Part shown: positions 27,276 through 36,450 of the stretch, piece after piece
Position numbering within the stretch: position 1 is the first letter of the stretch
Layout: each line of letters opens with the position of its first letter
Origin: Desulfuromonadales bacterium
Lineage (GTDB): Bacteria; Desulfobacterota; Desulfuromonadia; Desulfuromonadales; JAGXHI01
Reading direction: 5' to 3'
Assembly: GCA_024636295.1 (NCBI GenBank)
Contig: JAGXHI010000064.1
Coordinates: 1-56,277 of the forward strand
Length of the DNA: 56,277 bases
Position numbers and translations under genes: made by a program
The notes under the pieces: generated by a model
What the model was told of the DNA's origin: nothing
Databases searched by the model: none
The model's input: the letters and a program-made list of their open reading frames with translations, nothing else

Positions 27276-28320
27276 TGCTTCTGGCCTCCTCGCCAACGCC
27301 TTCGCCCGAGGCATTCGTCTCGATCCGGGATTTACTCTGAATTGGCGTGCCGGCCTGCTGCGCCTCGGCGGCGCGCTTGGCCGCACGTTTAACCTGCCAT
27401 ATTTTATAGCTGCCAACCAGCCCATGCGGGAAGAAAATCACCAGCAGGACCAGTAGCGGTCCGAATACGATCATTCGGAAATCCTGCAGAAACTGGAGCG
27501 ATTGGGTGAGCCACGTCACCAGCAAAGTGCCCACGATGGGGCCCAGAAGGGTGCCGATGCCGCCAACCAGCATAAAGGTGATCATATCGAAGGTATGCAT
27601 TACGTGCGCGATGTCGGGCCCGATGAAACGAACGAAACCAGCGAACATCCCCCCTGCGATTCCTGCGAAGAAGGTGGAGAGCACGAAGGAAAGCACCTTG
27701 TTTCGCATCAGGTTGATCCCGAGCGCCTCGGCCAGTTCTTCGCTGTTGCGAATGGCTATAAAGGTCCGTCCCAGAAGAGAAGTGACAATCCGGTGCATAA
27801 GGAACAGACTGACCACCAGGAGGAAGAGAACAAGGTAGTACTGAGAGATGGCTGACTCGAAGCTGACGGGTCCTATCGGCGGGGGCGCCGGGACGCCGAT
27901 CACGCCGGAGGTGCCGTGGGTGAGGGCTTCCCATTTTTCAATCAGCAGATAAAGGATGAAGCCTACGCAGAGCGTGAAGATCGCAAAATAGTGCTCCTTC
28001 AGCCGTAGCGACACAATTCCCACAAAATATCCGATAAAAGCGGATACGGCGCCCGAAAGCAAGAAGGCGATCCAGAACGGCACGCCATAGTCGACCGTGA
28101 GAACCCCTAAAGTATAGGCGCCGATTGCCATGAAACCGCCATGTGCAAGATTCAATTGCCCCGTAAACCCTGTAACGAGATTAAGTCCTGAAGCCGCAAT
28201 GGCCCATATGAACGCCAGCGACATCACGTAAAGTTGATAATCGTTGCTGCTTACCAAGGGAAAGGCGACGCAGAGCAGCAAAAGGATAAGCCATCCGCCT
28301 TTCTGAACGAGGTATTTCAT
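27268..28320 (-). CDS. livM: branched-chain amino acid ABC transporter permease LivM
   Basis: 350 residues with about nine hydrophobic segments. The LivM motifs are SLAFIWAIAASGLNLVTGFT followed by GQLNLAHGGFMAIGAY, and GGIGTLLGPIVGTLLVTW before the cytoplasmic tail. The C-terminal tail (~315-350, KIWQVKRAAKRAAEAQQAGT) is charged and Ala-rich, longer than in many homologues. It forms the inner-membrane channel with LivH. It starts 4 bases after livH. Confidence 0.95.
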   Translation of the reverse strand: MKYLVQKGGWLILLLLCVAFPLVSSNDYQLYVMSLAFIWAIAASGLNLVTGFTGQLNLAHGGFMAIGAYTLGVLTVDYGVPFWIAFLLSGAVSAFIGYFVGIVSLRLKEHYFAIFTLCVGFILYLLIEKWEALTHGTSGVIGVPAPPPIGPVSFESAISQYYLVLFLLVVSLFLMHRIVTSLLGRTFIAIRNSEELAEALGINLMRNKVLSFVLSTFFAGIAGGMFAGFVRFIGPDIAHVMHTFDMITFMLVGGIGTLLGPIVGTLLVTWLTQSLQFLQDFRMIVFGPLLVLLVIFFPHGLVGSYKIWQVKRAAKRAAEAQQAGTPIQSKSRIETNASGEGVGEEARSNA

Positions 28321-28323
28321 AAA

Positions 28324-29196
28324 TCAGCGCTCCCCCTGTGTGAACAGGCCATTAGGTCGGAATGAAAGTATGACCACCAGAAGGACGAAGGCTATAATAT
28401 CCTTGTAATCGGTGGAGATGTAAAAAGCACCAAAACTCTCGGCAAAACCAATAATCATGCCACCGAGAATCGCACCGGGCACACTTCCCATTCCACCGAG
28501 TATGATGATGACGAAAGCCTTCATGATCACCAGGTGGCCCATCGCGGGATAGACCAGGTTGATCGGTGCGAACAGGACGGCCGCAACCGCGGCCAGAGCT
28601 CCCGAGATGGCGAAGGTCAGCATGGCGACCCTCGATGCGTCGATACCGACAAGCGAAGCGCCCTCGCGATTCTGAGCCAATGCGCTGATTGTCGAACCGG
28701 CGATCGTTTTTTTAAGAAAAAGATGAAGTGCGGCCATCAGGAGTAGTGCTCCAGCGATGATCAGCCACCGCTGAGCCGGCGCAGCCACATTGCCGATTGA
28801 GAGCATTTCGGTATACGGAGCGGGCATGCGCCTGAATTCGGCGCCCCAGATCGCCATGATGACCGCTTCGAGAAATAAAAGGACCCCGATGGCGGCGATC
28901 TTGTCATGGATGGGCGGCGCATGACGAAGGGGAGTGAAGACCAGCCGTTCCGAAAGAACTCCCAGAATAGCCACCACGGCGGCGGCCCCTATCATGGCTA
29001 CCCAGTAGTTTATTCCGAGATCGACGATCAGGAAAAAGGCGACAAAGGCGCCCACCATGTAAAGGGCCCCGTGCGAGAAGTTCGGCACATGCAGGATGCC
29101 GTAGACCAGGGTCAGGCCGAGAGCGACCAGACCGTATACGCTCCCCAGCGTAAGACCGTTGAGGATTTGCTGAAAAAAGAGATCGATGGATGACAA
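28324..29196 (-). CDS. livH: branched-chain amino acid ABC transporter permease LivH
   Basis: 290 residues beginning at a TTG (29196) preceded by AGGAGAAG. The LivH motifs are [40 protein letters not shown] and [20 protein letters not shown]. About eight membrane segments are predicted. It is the first gene of the liv operon (H-M-G-F-K), transcribed from the 700-base gap beside metK. No later ATG fits the family start, so TTG is the best choice. Confidence 0.94.
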   Translation of the reverse strand: MSSIDLFFQQILNGLTLGSVYGLVALGLTLVYGILHVPNFSHGALYMVGAFVAFFLIVDLGINYWVAMIGAAAVVAILGVLSERLVFTPLRHAPPIHDKIAAIGVLLFLEAVIMAIWGAEFRRMPAPYTEMLSIGNVAAPAQRWLIIAGALLLMAALHLFLKKTIAGSTISALAQNREGASLVGIDASRVAMLTFAISGALAAVAAVLFAPINLVYPAMGHLVIMKAFVIIILGGMGSVPGAILGGMIIGFAESFGAFYISTDYKDIIAFVLLVVILSFRPNGLFTQGER

Positions 29197-29833
29197 GAGC
29201 TTCTTCTCCTATGGGATATTGTTTTCTATGCACGCAAGACATCGAACGACAGAGAACCGGTTCAACGTATTTCCTTTAGCCAGCGAAATTATATGATAGA
29301 CAAAACGGATACTTACCTTAGTTCCATCATGAATATAAACAAAATTCCGATCCCGTTACGAACCCCTCCTTCCAGCGATCTGAGATAGTGGATCCAAAGA
29401 CCATAACACTATAAATGAAACATCGTTTTTTGAAAATTGAAAATATACCAAAGAATGGGTGTGGACAATTACCTCAGAGGTAAAATGTGGTAATTTTCAT
29501 CGCCTGAAAAAAGCGAAAAGGGGCAATTCAGACCTCAAAACCGCCAAATAGGCGATTTTTTACCATAACAGAGTTTGAAAATTTTCCCAATGGCCATGGC
29601 CGAGGGAAAACTTTCCAGAAGAGAGAAAAGGAGCTGCTGTGCCGGGTGATGGAAACGACTCGAAAGAATTGTCCATCTCATGGAGGGAGGTTTCCCCAAA
29701 GGTTGAGGCTGGCGACTTTTGATTGCAATATGCAAAAAGGATCAACGGCCGGGAATAACGGCAGAACGTCCCTGCCGATATATAAACGGTGTTCGGTTGG
29801 CGTCCCTTTCCTTCTGCGCTGCCGACTCTGGAA
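29197..29833. other. gene-poor region between liv operon and metK terminator
   Basis: About 640 bases, AT-richer than its surroundings, without a convincing gene. It must contain the liv promoter. ATTATA at 29288-29293 is a possible -10 element in the liv direction, but I see no matching -35. A weak 4-bp hairpin CGCC-AAATA-GGCG followed by ATTTTTTA (29542-29562) lies on the plus strand. Short open frames of 60-66 codons around 29535-29837 have no recognisable features. It could be a scar of lost genes, since metK and ahcY are close neighbours in relatives. Confidence 0.5.
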
Positions 29834-29866
29834 TTAAAAAAAACCCCGTCCTTGAGGGACGGGGTT
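29834..29866 (-). terminator. terminator after metK
   Basis: A 10-bp perfect stem AACCCCGTCC/GGACGGGGTT with a five-base loop is followed on the minus strand by a run of eight T's (complement of the A-run 29836-29843). It lies about 55 bases after the metK stop. Confidence 0.88.
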
Positions 29867-29920
29867 CAGGTGACCTGATTTACAAGCTGGAGAGTTTTTT
29901 GCTGGTGTGGGTGCAGAAAG

Positions 29921-31090
29921 TTAGATTCCAGCCTTTTTCCGAAGAGAAGAGACCCGATCGATTTTCTCCCAGGTGAACTCGGGAAGTTCCCGGCCGAAGT
30001 GGCCATAGGCGGCAGTCTTTCTATATATCGGGCGCATAAGGTCAAGCATTTCGATAATCGCCCGGGGCCGCATGTCGAACTCCTCCCGGGCAATTCGAGC
30101 GATGTCGTTGGAGGGAATTTTTCCGGTACCAAAGGTATTTATCATGACCGAGACCGGCTCCGCCACTCCGATGGCATAGGCCAGCTGCACCTCGCATTTG
30201 TCCGCAAGCCCGGAAGCGACGATATTCTTTGCCACATAACGTGCCATATAGGAGGCGGACCGATCCACCTTGGAAGGGTCTTTCCCGGAGAAAGCGCCCC
30301 CCCCGTGGGATCCCTGCCCCCCATAGGTATCGACGATTATTTTTCGTCCTGTAAGACCGCAGTCTCCCATGGGACCACCCACGACAAAGCGGCCGGTAGG
30401 ATTGATGAAATATTTTGTTTTCTCGTCGAGAAGGTTCTCCGGTATGACTTTGCGGATGACTTCCTCGATGATCCCCTCCTTGAGGGTTTCGTAGGTGACC
30501 TCCGGAGTATGCTGCGATGAGACCACCACCGTATCCACACGGATCGGCTTGTCGTTTATGTACTGGATGGAAACCTGGGATTTGCTGTCCGGACGCAGGA
30601 AAGTGAGAAGGCCACTCTTTCGCACATCGGAGAGGCGCTTTGTCAACTTGTGCGCGTACATTATGGGCATGGGCATCAATTCAGGCGTCTCATTGCAGGC
30701 ATACCCGAACATCAAGCCCTGGTCCCCGGCGCCCTGGTCCTTGAACAATCCTTCGCCTTCGCTGACGCCTTGGGAAATGTCAGGGGATTGCCGATCGATG
30801 GAGGTCAGCACCGCGCATGTTTCCCAGTCGAATCCCATGGCAGAGTCGGTATAGCCGATCTCCCTTATGGCCTGACGAACGATTTCGGGATAATCTATAC
30901 GGGCGTTGGTGGTGATTTCTCCGGCGATAATTGCCATTCCCGTAGTTACCATAGTCTCGCAGGCCACTCTGGAACGAGGGTCCTGGGCAAGAATGGCATC
31001 CAGAATCGAATCGGAAATCTGGTCCGCGACTTTGTCGGGGTGACCTTCGCTGACGGACTCGGAAGTAAAAAGAAAATCGGTCATGGCCAT
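29921..31090 (-). CDS. metK: S-adenosylmethionine synthetase
   Basis: 389 residues. Signature segments: [20 protein letters not shown], the loop [40 protein letters not shown] and the ATP-binding [14 protein letters not shown] glycine loop [19 protein letters not shown]. It makes SAM from ATP and methionine, needed by the three radical SAM genes of this window and all methylation. The ATG has GAGGAGG 11 bases upstream. It has its own promoter (31130-31158) and terminator, so it is a single-gene unit after ptsI. No SAM riboswitch is seen in its short leader. Confidence 0.98.
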   Translation of the reverse strand: MAMTDFLFTSESVSEGHPDKVADQISDSILDAILAQDPRSRVACETMVTTGMAIIAGEITTNARIDYPEIVRQAIREIGYTDSAMGFDWETCAVLTSIDRQSPDISQGVSEGEGLFKDQGAGDQGLMFGYACNETPELMPMPIMYAHKLTKRLSDVRKSGLLTFLRPDSKSQVSIQYINDKPIRVDTVVVSSQHTPEVTYETLKEGIIEEVIRKVIPENLLDEKTKYFINPTGRFVVGGPMGDCGLTGRKIIVDTYGGQGSHGGGAFSGKDPSKVDRSASYMARYVAKNIVASGLADKCEVQLAYAIGVAEPVSVMINTFGTGKIPSNDIARIAREEFDMRPRAIIEMLDLMRPIYRKTAAYGHFGRELPEFTWEKIDRVSSLRKKAGI

Positions 31091-31129
31091 GGAGTTGCAG
31101 TCCTCCTCTGTTGAAAAATTAAACTCGTA

Positions 31130-31158
31130 ATCTTATCGGGGGCTTCAGTAGTTGTCAA
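31130..31158 (-). promoter_or_regulatory. sigma-70 promoter of metK
   Basis: On the minus strand, TTGACA (31158-31153), a 17-base spacer and TAAGAT (31135-31130) precede metK, putting the transcription start about 35 bases before the ATG. Confidence 0.65.
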
Positions 31159-31182
31159 GCGGATGCATCAGCGGGTCAGGTT

Positions 31183-32967
31183 TTAAATAGGCTGCACGCT
31201 GAACAGTTGCGGAAAGCGACGATACATCTCTTTCTCAAGATGGCTTGTAATTTCCCCTGCCGTGTTCATTTTCAAAAGATCTTTCACCAGACGTACGCCG
31301 TCATGGTGTGTCACCTGGCGCAGGATCTGCTTGACCCTGGGGATACCCGGAGCGTTCATGGAGAGCTCACGAAATCCCAGTCCGAGCAGAACGAGAGCAT
31401 AGAGGGGATCGCCTGCCATCTCTCCGCAGATCCCCACTTCGATTCCGGCTTCGGATGCCGCCATAGCGACCATTTGCAGCGCTTTCAACACAGCTGGATG
31501 CATCGGCTGATAAAGATACGCCACATGCTCGTTCCCCCGATCTACTGCGAGACAGTACTGAATGAGATCGTTGGTGCCAACGGAGAAGAAATCGACTTCG
31601 CGGGCTAGCCGATCGGCGATAAGCGCAGCCGAAGGGGTTTCAACCATGATCCCGATTTTGATTTCGGGGTCGAAATCAATACCACGATTTTTTAATTCCT
31701 CAGCGGATTCCATGAGAAATTTTTTGCAGGCACTGATTTCGGCCATGCCGGAAATCATGGGAAACATGACGCGCACCTGGCCATAAGAGGAAGCACGCAG
31801 AATCGCCCGAAGCTGCACCTTGAAGAGACGAACCTCGTTGAGGGAAAATCTCACCCCCCGCAACCCCATGGCCGGGTTGGCCTCATCGGAAAGGTCGATC
31901 TCCGGCACAAGCTTGTCACCGCCCACATCCAACGTGCGGATAGTGACAGGATGCGGCGCCATCTTTGAAATGATCTCTCGAAAAATCTCTACCTGTTCCT
32001 CTTCGGTGGGGGGAGTGAACCTGTTCATGTAGAGGAATTCGGTTCTGAATAGTCCGATTCCCTCGGCGCCCTGATTTATGGCGAGGGGGATCTCTTCGAT
32101 CACCTCCACGTTGCTTCTCAGTGCGACACGAAATCCATCCAGTGTTTCGGCAGCCAGGTTCCTGAAGGCGAGGAGTTCCCTCTCCTGGTATTCGAAAGCC
32201 TGCTTCTTATCCAGGTACTCCCGGAAGGTTTCAGGGGACGGATTAAGGATCACCGTGCCGTTTGTACCATCGAGAATAATAGGCAGGCCATCGGGAACTA
32301 CGCCGGTGACCGTCTCCAGACCCAAAACCGCGGGAATCCCAAGGGAACGACCCAGGATAGCGGTATGAGAGGTTCGTCCCCCGACATCGGTAACAAAGCC
32401 GATGATGCGCTCTTTATCCATCTGCATGGTATCGGCGGGAGAGAGGTCGTGAGCGATGATGATAACCTTGCGGCCGACTTCAGTGAGGGATTGTTGTTCT
32501 TCACCAATCAGATTGCGCAGCAGTCGGTCCCCGATGGAATCAATATCAGTGCGCCGCTCCCGCAGGTATTCGTCCTCGATGCGATCGAAAACTTCCCGGA
32601 AACGTCGGAGGACCCGCTTCAGGGCGCCTTCAGCATTGATCATATTCTCTTTGATCAGGCGAATCGTATCATCGACCAGCATCTGATCTTCAAGAATCAG
32701 CAGGTGGGTGTCGATAATATACAGGTGTTCAGCCATCTGCGGATCGGCAACTCTCTCCTTCACCTCTTCAAGCTGTTTTTTTGAAAGACTGACCGCATCG
32801 AGAAATGCGCCGATCTCGCGCTCCACCTCCTCGGGGCGAATCGGCCGCTCGACGGCCCGGGCGCGGGCCCGATCGAGCAGGTAGGATTCGCCAATGGCAA
32901 TCCCCGGCGAGGCGCCGATACCCACAAGAATAGTATCGGGCGCGATGTCAGTCTTCTCCGAAACCAT
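31183..32967 (-). CDS. ptsI: PTS enzyme I (phosphoenolpyruvate-protein phosphotransferase)
   Basis: 594 residues. The phosphorylated His is H201 in GGRTSHTAILGRSLGIPAV. PEP-binding signatures include FRTEFLYMNR, VMFPMISGMAEI, FSVGTNDLIQYCLAVDR and the proton-donor Cys in VGICGEMAGDP. It takes phosphate from PEP and passes it to HPr. There is no N-terminal GAF domain, so it is classic EI rather than the nitrogen-specific PtsP. It overlaps ptsH by 20 bases and ends the kdsB-to-ptsI run. Confidence 0.96.
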   Translation of the reverse strand: MVSEKTDIAPDTILVGIGASPGIAIGESYLLDRARARAVERPIRPEEVEREIGAFLDAVSLSKKQLEEVKERVADPQMAEHLYIIDTHLLILEDQMLVDDTIRLIKENMINAEGALKRVLRRFREVFDRIEDEYLRERRTDIDSIGDRLLRNLIGEEQQSLTEVGRKVIIIAHDLSPADTMQMDKERIIGFVTDVGGRTSHTAILGRSLGIPAVLGLETVTGVVPDGLPIILDGTNGTVILNPSPETFREYLDKKQAFEYQERELLAFRNLAAETLDGFRVALRSNVEVIEEIPLAINQGAEGIGLFRTEFLYMNRFTPPTEEEQVEIFREIISKMAPHPVTIRTLDVGGDKLVPEIDLSDEANPAMGLRGVRFSLNEVRLFKVQLRAILRASSYGQVRVMFPMISGMAEISACKKFLMESAEELKNRGIDFDPEIKIGIMVETPSAALIADRLAREVDFFSVGTNDLIQYCLAVDRGNEHVAYLYQPMHPAVLKALQMVAMAASEAGIEVGICGEMAGDPLYALVLLGLGFRELSMNAPGIPRVKQILRQVTHHDGVRLVKDLLKMNTAGEITSHLEKEMYRRFPQLFSVQPI

Positions 32968-33214
32968 TTTCGATCAGCTCTCCGATGACTGAAAGGGCTT
33001 CTTCAGCATCATCGCCCGAGGCGGAAACCGAGATTTTGGAGCCTTGCGGAGCGGCAAGCATCAGGAGGCCCATGATGCTCTTTCCGTTCACCTCGTTACC
33101 TTCTTTTTCGACCTGGATATCCGACCGGAACCGATTGGCCGTCTGGACGAGCTGCGCCGCCGCACGCGCGTGCAGTCCAAGTCGATTTACTATTTCAAAC
33201 TCTTTTTTCTTCAT
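32948..33214 (-). CDS. ptsH: PTS phosphocarrier protein HPr
   Basis: 88 residues from the ATG at 33214. The EI-phosphorylated His15 is in NRLGLHARAAAQLVQTA and the regulatory Ser46 in NGKSIMGLLMLAA. Ser46 would be the target of the HPr kinase encoded at 36447-37433, so the protein can be both relay and switch. It overlaps EIID at the start (ATGA) and ptsI at the end, implying tight coupling. Confidence 0.96.
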   Translation of the reverse strand: MKKKEFEIVNRLGLHARAAAQLVQTANRFRSDIQVEKEGNEVNGKSIMGLLMLAAPQGSKISVSASGDDAEEALSVIGELIENGFGED

Positions 33215-33978
33215 AGGTTCAGAAAATTTTCGAATTGAGCCAGAATCAGCAAAATAGCCGAAGAGCAAAGGACCAGAACCAAGGAAGAAAATCCTCGTGC
33301 CGCCAGCCACCCCACAAAGAGGACAATGGGCGCTACGACGAGGCCCCAGCCGGTGGAGAGATCTTCGGCTTTCAGAGCAATAAGTGTCAGATATGCGCTG
33401 AGCCCCCCCAGAAGAATAACCATGCATTCCTTGATGCGAATGGCCAGATCAGGAAGCCTACGTCTCTGAATAACCTCGATCACCTTCAGACCAGACAGAT
33501 AACCTTTCAGGAATCCACCGATCCGCAACCAGAGATGCGGAATATTAAATACGAGAAGGAACACCACTGGCGCCCATAATGATCCCTTGGCCGCGAAAAA
33601 AAGTGCAATTGCCGCAGCCAGGGGGCGTACTCCCCCCCAGAAAAAAGCATCCCCTATAGCCGCATAGGGAGCCATGATCATACTCTTGAATTCATGAACA
33701 TCAAGATATCCCTGTTCGCCTTTTGCCTGTTTTTCCTCCAGAGCCAGAATGGAGCCGAGTACCGGAGCAGCCATAAAGGGGTGGGTATTGAAGTACTCCA
33801 GGTGGCGCCTGCAGGCTTTTGCAAGTTCCTGTCCGCGATACAGATGCCGGAGGGCCGGGGCAAGCGTGAAGACGATACCAAGGTTCTGCAGACGCTCGAA
33901 ATTCCAGCTGGCCTGCAGAAAAAAGGACCGCAGAACGGTTCTTACCAGAATATTAACCGGAAGCTTGCTCTCCGCCAT
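33211..33978 (-). CDS. mannose-class PTS permease component EIID
   Basis: 255 residues from the ATG at 33978. EIID features: LVRTVLRSFFLQASWNFERL, FTLAPALRHLY, FNTHPFMAAPVLGSILALEE, MAPYAAIGDAFFWGGVRPLA and FNIPHLWLRIGG. Together with EIIC it forms the inner-membrane sugar channel. The stop of EIIC and this start share one base (TAATG). Many Geobacter-type bacteria keep only EIIA of this class, so a full EIIABCD set is notable. Confidence 0.92.
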   Translation of the reverse strand: MAESKLPVNILVRTVLRSFFLQASWNFERLQNLGIVFTLAPALRHLYRGQELAKACRRHLEYFNTHPFMAAPVLGSILALEEKQAKGEQGYLDVHEFKSMIMAPYAAIGDAFFWGGVRPLAAAIALFFAAKGSLWAPVVFLLVFNIPHLWLRIGGFLKGYLSGLKVIEVIQRRRLPDLAIRIKECMVILLGGLSAYLTLIALKAEDLSTGWGLVVAPIVLFVGWLAARGFSSLVLVLCSSAILLILAQFENFLNL

Positions 33979-34670
33979 TATAATATCCAGAATATGAGGA
34001 TGACGGTTGCGAATGATGCCCCGAAAAGACTCATGGAGCGGCTGACGTTGATCGTCCCTATGATTACCGCCGCTCCTATCAGTGGAAAGGCCAGACTCAG
34101 CCAATTGAGTGTCTTTCCGACAGGAATGATGAACCATAACGCAGTGTAATTTAGAATTATCAAGCCTCCGACCAAAATGACGGTAAATGTTGCCAGAGAA
34201 GAAAGCGCAAAATGGATCAATCCCTGCAGATGATAGCGTTCAATGCTCCCCTCCCCGATCACCTCCGGATTCATTTCAGCCCGATGCAGCATTTTGCCAT
34301 TCCAATCGCGGGCCATGCGGTCGAAGACCTGCCCGCATTTTCCCAGGGGAATGGCTACGAGCATGCAGAGGATGACAAACTCAGGCTCCGAATAATCCAG
34401 CATGCGCCCGGCGGTTACCGCAAGCGCAACGCTCCCGACCGCCACCTGAGTGTCATCAGGAGGGATGGCTGCTCCAACCGGCAGCCGCCCCAGCCAGAGA
34501 AGCTCGAGTAGCCCTCCGACTTGAAGACCGACGAGTGGAGCCCCCAGAAGCCAGCCTGCTAGCGGCGCAGCCACTATGGGACGGGAAATCATAATCTGAA
34601 GCACGGCCATCCGATCCAGACCCGCCAGAACAGCGACCGTACCTGCGATCAGGTAATTTTCAATGACCAT
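33978..34670 (-). CDS. mannose-class PTS permease component EIIC
   Basis: 230 residues, mostly hydrophobic. EIIC features: AGLDRMAVLQIMISRPIVAA, PLVGLQVGGLLELLWLGRLP and VGAAIPPDDTQVAVGSVALA. It is slightly shorter than the ~260-residue ManY proteins. It sits in the inner membrane with EIID; the transported sugar cannot be told from sequence. AGGAGG precedes the ATG. It overlaps EIIB by 11 bases. Confidence 0.9.
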   Translation of the reverse strand: MVIENYLIAGTVAVLAGLDRMAVLQIMISRPIVAAPLAGWLLGAPLVGLQVGGLLELLWLGRLPVGAAIPPDDTQVAVGSVALAVTAGRMLDYSEPEFVILCMLVAIPLGKCGQVFDRMARDWNGKMLHRAEMNPEVIGEGSIERYHLQGLIHFALSSLATFTVILVGGLIILNYTALWFIIPVGKTLNWLSLAFPLIGAAVIIGTINVSRSMSLFGASFATVILIFWIL

Positions 34671-35160
34671 AGGAGGTTCCGGAATGACGGATCAGCTTTC
34701 TCCAGGACATCTGACGATCCGCGGGAATGCATTGTGAAACGATCCGCACTCCATCTTCCTCAAGAGATTCGAGGTTTTCAATATCATGGGCGTCCAGAGC
34801 GATGGTGCAGGAGAATCTGAGTTTATCTTTTCCGCCATGCATGTTTCCCAGGTTAAGCTCTGTGAATTCGGCGCCGCGCTGATGGGCTCTGAGTGCATCG
34901 TCGGATGTGGCGAAAAGCAGAAGGACGCGCCGGGCGAGAATTTCCTCGGAAGCGAGCGTCTCGGGCACCTTTTCAATGGTGGTGAAAACCACCCTGATTC
35001 TCCGGGGCACCGCCGCCTCCATCAGAACCCTCTGGAAAGTCATCCCCGCCACCTTGTCGTTTGCCACAACGATGCAATCAGCGTGGATGAATGGAACCCA
35101 GGCCTCCAGAACCTGTCCATGTATCAATCTATTATCGATTCGAGCCAGAACGAGATTCAT
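34660..35160 (-). CDS. mannose-class PTS component EIIB
   Basis: 166 residues from the ATG at 35160; a GTG three codons earlier is in frame. The start MNLVLARIDNRLIHGQVLEA is the EIIB-Man signature, with phosphorylated His14 in RLIHGQV. The central region VVANDKVAGMTFQRVLM and ELNLGNMHGGKDKLRFSCTI follow the family. It receives phosphate from EIIA and gives it to the sugar. It is a separate protein, not fused to EIIA as in E. coli ManX. Confidence 0.93.
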   Translation of the reverse strand: MNLVLARIDNRLIHGQVLEAWVPFIHADCIVVANDKVAGMTFQRVLMEAAVPRRIRVVFTTIEKVPETLASEEILARRVLLLFATSDDALRAHQRGAEFTELNLGNMHGGKDKLRFSCTIALDAHDIENLESLEEDGVRIVSQCIPADRQMSWRKLIRHSGTSYGH

Positions 35161-35178
35161 TCGCTTCACCGCAGGTAC

Positions 35179-35580
35179 CTATCTCCGAAGTAGTTCACTG
35201 GCCAGCGAGATGCTCTGCTGTCCGTAGGCTTTCAGAAGAACTGCCAGTTCGGACAGGGCCAGCTCTTCCTTGCTGTTGAAGAATTTAAGCAGCATCGGAA
35301 GATTGACCCCCGTGAGCACTTCCAGCCGTCCAGGTTCGAGAAAAGAAAGACTGATGTTTGAAGGCGTCCCGCCGAACATGTCGGTCATGACAAGAACGCC
35401 GCCGTTCCCCTCCTCCACTTCTCCAATGGCGCGAGCCATTTCTTCCCGGATCTCCTCAACACTCTGATCGCTCGAGATGCCTATTGCTCTGACATTCTGT
35501 AGAGGTCCGATAATCATTTCCGCAGCTTTGAGCAGCTCTTCGGCCAGTCTGGAATGGGTCGCAACAACCAGTCCAATCAT
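35179..35580 (-). CDS. mannose-class PTS component EIIA
   Basis: 133 residues. The active His9 is in LVVATHSRLAEELLKAAEMI. The loop VLVMTDMFGGTPSNISLSFL carries the conserved D and GGTP. It is a soluble protein phosphorylated by HPr. It starts 3 bases after rapZ. In relatives lacking EIIBCD this EIIA is thought to regulate rather than transport; here it has complete partners. Confidence 0.94.
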   Translation of the reverse strand: MIGLVVATHSRLAEELLKAAEMIIGPLQNVRAIGISSDQSVEEIREEMARAIGEVEEGNGGVLVMTDMFGGTPSNISLSFLEPGRLEVLTGVNLPMLLKFFNSKEELALSELAVLLKAYGQQSISLASELLRR

Positions 35581-35583
35581 GCC

Positions 35584-36450
35584 CTACTCCTTGTGGATAT
35601 CCCGATGGACCACTCTGAGCGGAACCTTTTCTCCGCCGAGAAATTGACTCAATTCCTCAACAATGGCTACGCTACGGTGCCGGCCGCCCGTGCAGCCAAT
35701 GGAAATGGTTAAATAGCTTTTTCCCTCTTTCTGGTAATGTGGGAGCAGGAATTTCAGCATGTTCCTGGAATAATCAAGAAATTCCCTGCAGGGGCCGCGA
35801 CTCAGAACAAATTCCCTGACAGACTTATCCAGCCCGCTCATCGGCTGAAGTTCCGGCACGAAATGGGGATTGGGTAGAAACCGGACATCCATGACAAGGT
35901 CGGAATCGGGAGGAATTCCCCATCGAAATCCGAAAGATTGAATCTGGACAATCAGAGGTATTCCACTCTCTTTTCCATGCACCAGCTGAATGACCTGGGC
36001 CCTCAGCTGATGCGGGGACAGCATCGAGCTGTCGATTATCTTTGTGGCTAGTCTCTTGAGGCCCGACAGCAGTTCTTCCTCGCGGCGTATGCCTTCAGGG
36101 ACATTCCCTTCCGTTGCCAGGGGATGACGCCGACGCGTTTCCGAATAACGCCGGATCAAAGCATCCCTGGATGCTTCGAAAAAATAGATTTCCAGGTTGT
36201 ACCCTGCCTCGCGTACCACCTGCAGCATGCTCTCGAAGCCGGACAGAAAATCGCGGTTACGCACGTCGATGACAACGGCAATGTTTTCCGTGAACCCCAC
36301 ACCCTGTTCCGCGAGAGACAGAAACTGCGGAAGCAGCGCCAGAGGGAGATTATCGACGACAAAAAAACCTTCGTCCTCAAGGGCACGAGCCGCGGAGCTC
36401 TTTCCGGACCCAGAAAAACCCGTAATTATAACGACCCTTTTCCGGCTCAT
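35584..36450 (-). CDS. rapZ: RapZ/YvcJ-family nucleotide-binding regulator
   Basis: 288 residues. The P-loop is ITGFSGSGKSSAARALEDEG, followed by FFVVDNLPLALLPQF, the RRRHPL segment, and the C-terminal signature ISIGCTGGRHRSVAIVEELS. In E. coli RapZ is an RNA adaptor that directs RNase E to a sRNA controlling glucosamine-6-phosphate synthase. In other bacteria the YvcJ type is a GTPase linked to cell wall and carbon metabolism. The start overlaps hprK by 4 bases. Placement beside ptsN, hprK and the PTS agrees with a link to carbon/nitrogen signalling. Confidence 0.96.
   Translation of the reverse strand: MSRKRVVIITGFSGSGKSSAARALEDEGFFVVDNLPLALLPQFLSLAEQGVGFTENIAVVIDVRNRDFLSGFESMLQVVREAGYNLEIYFFEASRDALIRRYSETRRRHPLATEGNVPEGIRREEELLSGLKRLATKIIDSSMLSPHQLRAQVIQLVHGKESGIPLIVQIQSFGFRWGIPPDSDLVMDVRFLPNPHFVPELQPMSGLDKSVREFVLSRGPCREFLDYSRNMLKFLLPHYQKEGKSYLTISIGCTGGRHRSVAIVEELSQFLGGEKVPLRVVHRDIHKE

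Noticed and set aside
27276..27425. 50-codon N-terminal extension of livG
   Set aside because: The ATG at 27275 has an excellent ribosome site and the family start; the extension lies inside the livM coding end in another frame.
29535..29837. 60-66-codon open frames in the gap before metK
   Set aside because: Several frames overlap on both strands with none preferred; no motifs or ribosome sites.
33215..33427. 71-codon N-terminal extension of HPr
   Set aside because: It lies within the EIID coding region, and HPr is always about 88 residues starting just before the beta strand ending in GLHARAAA.
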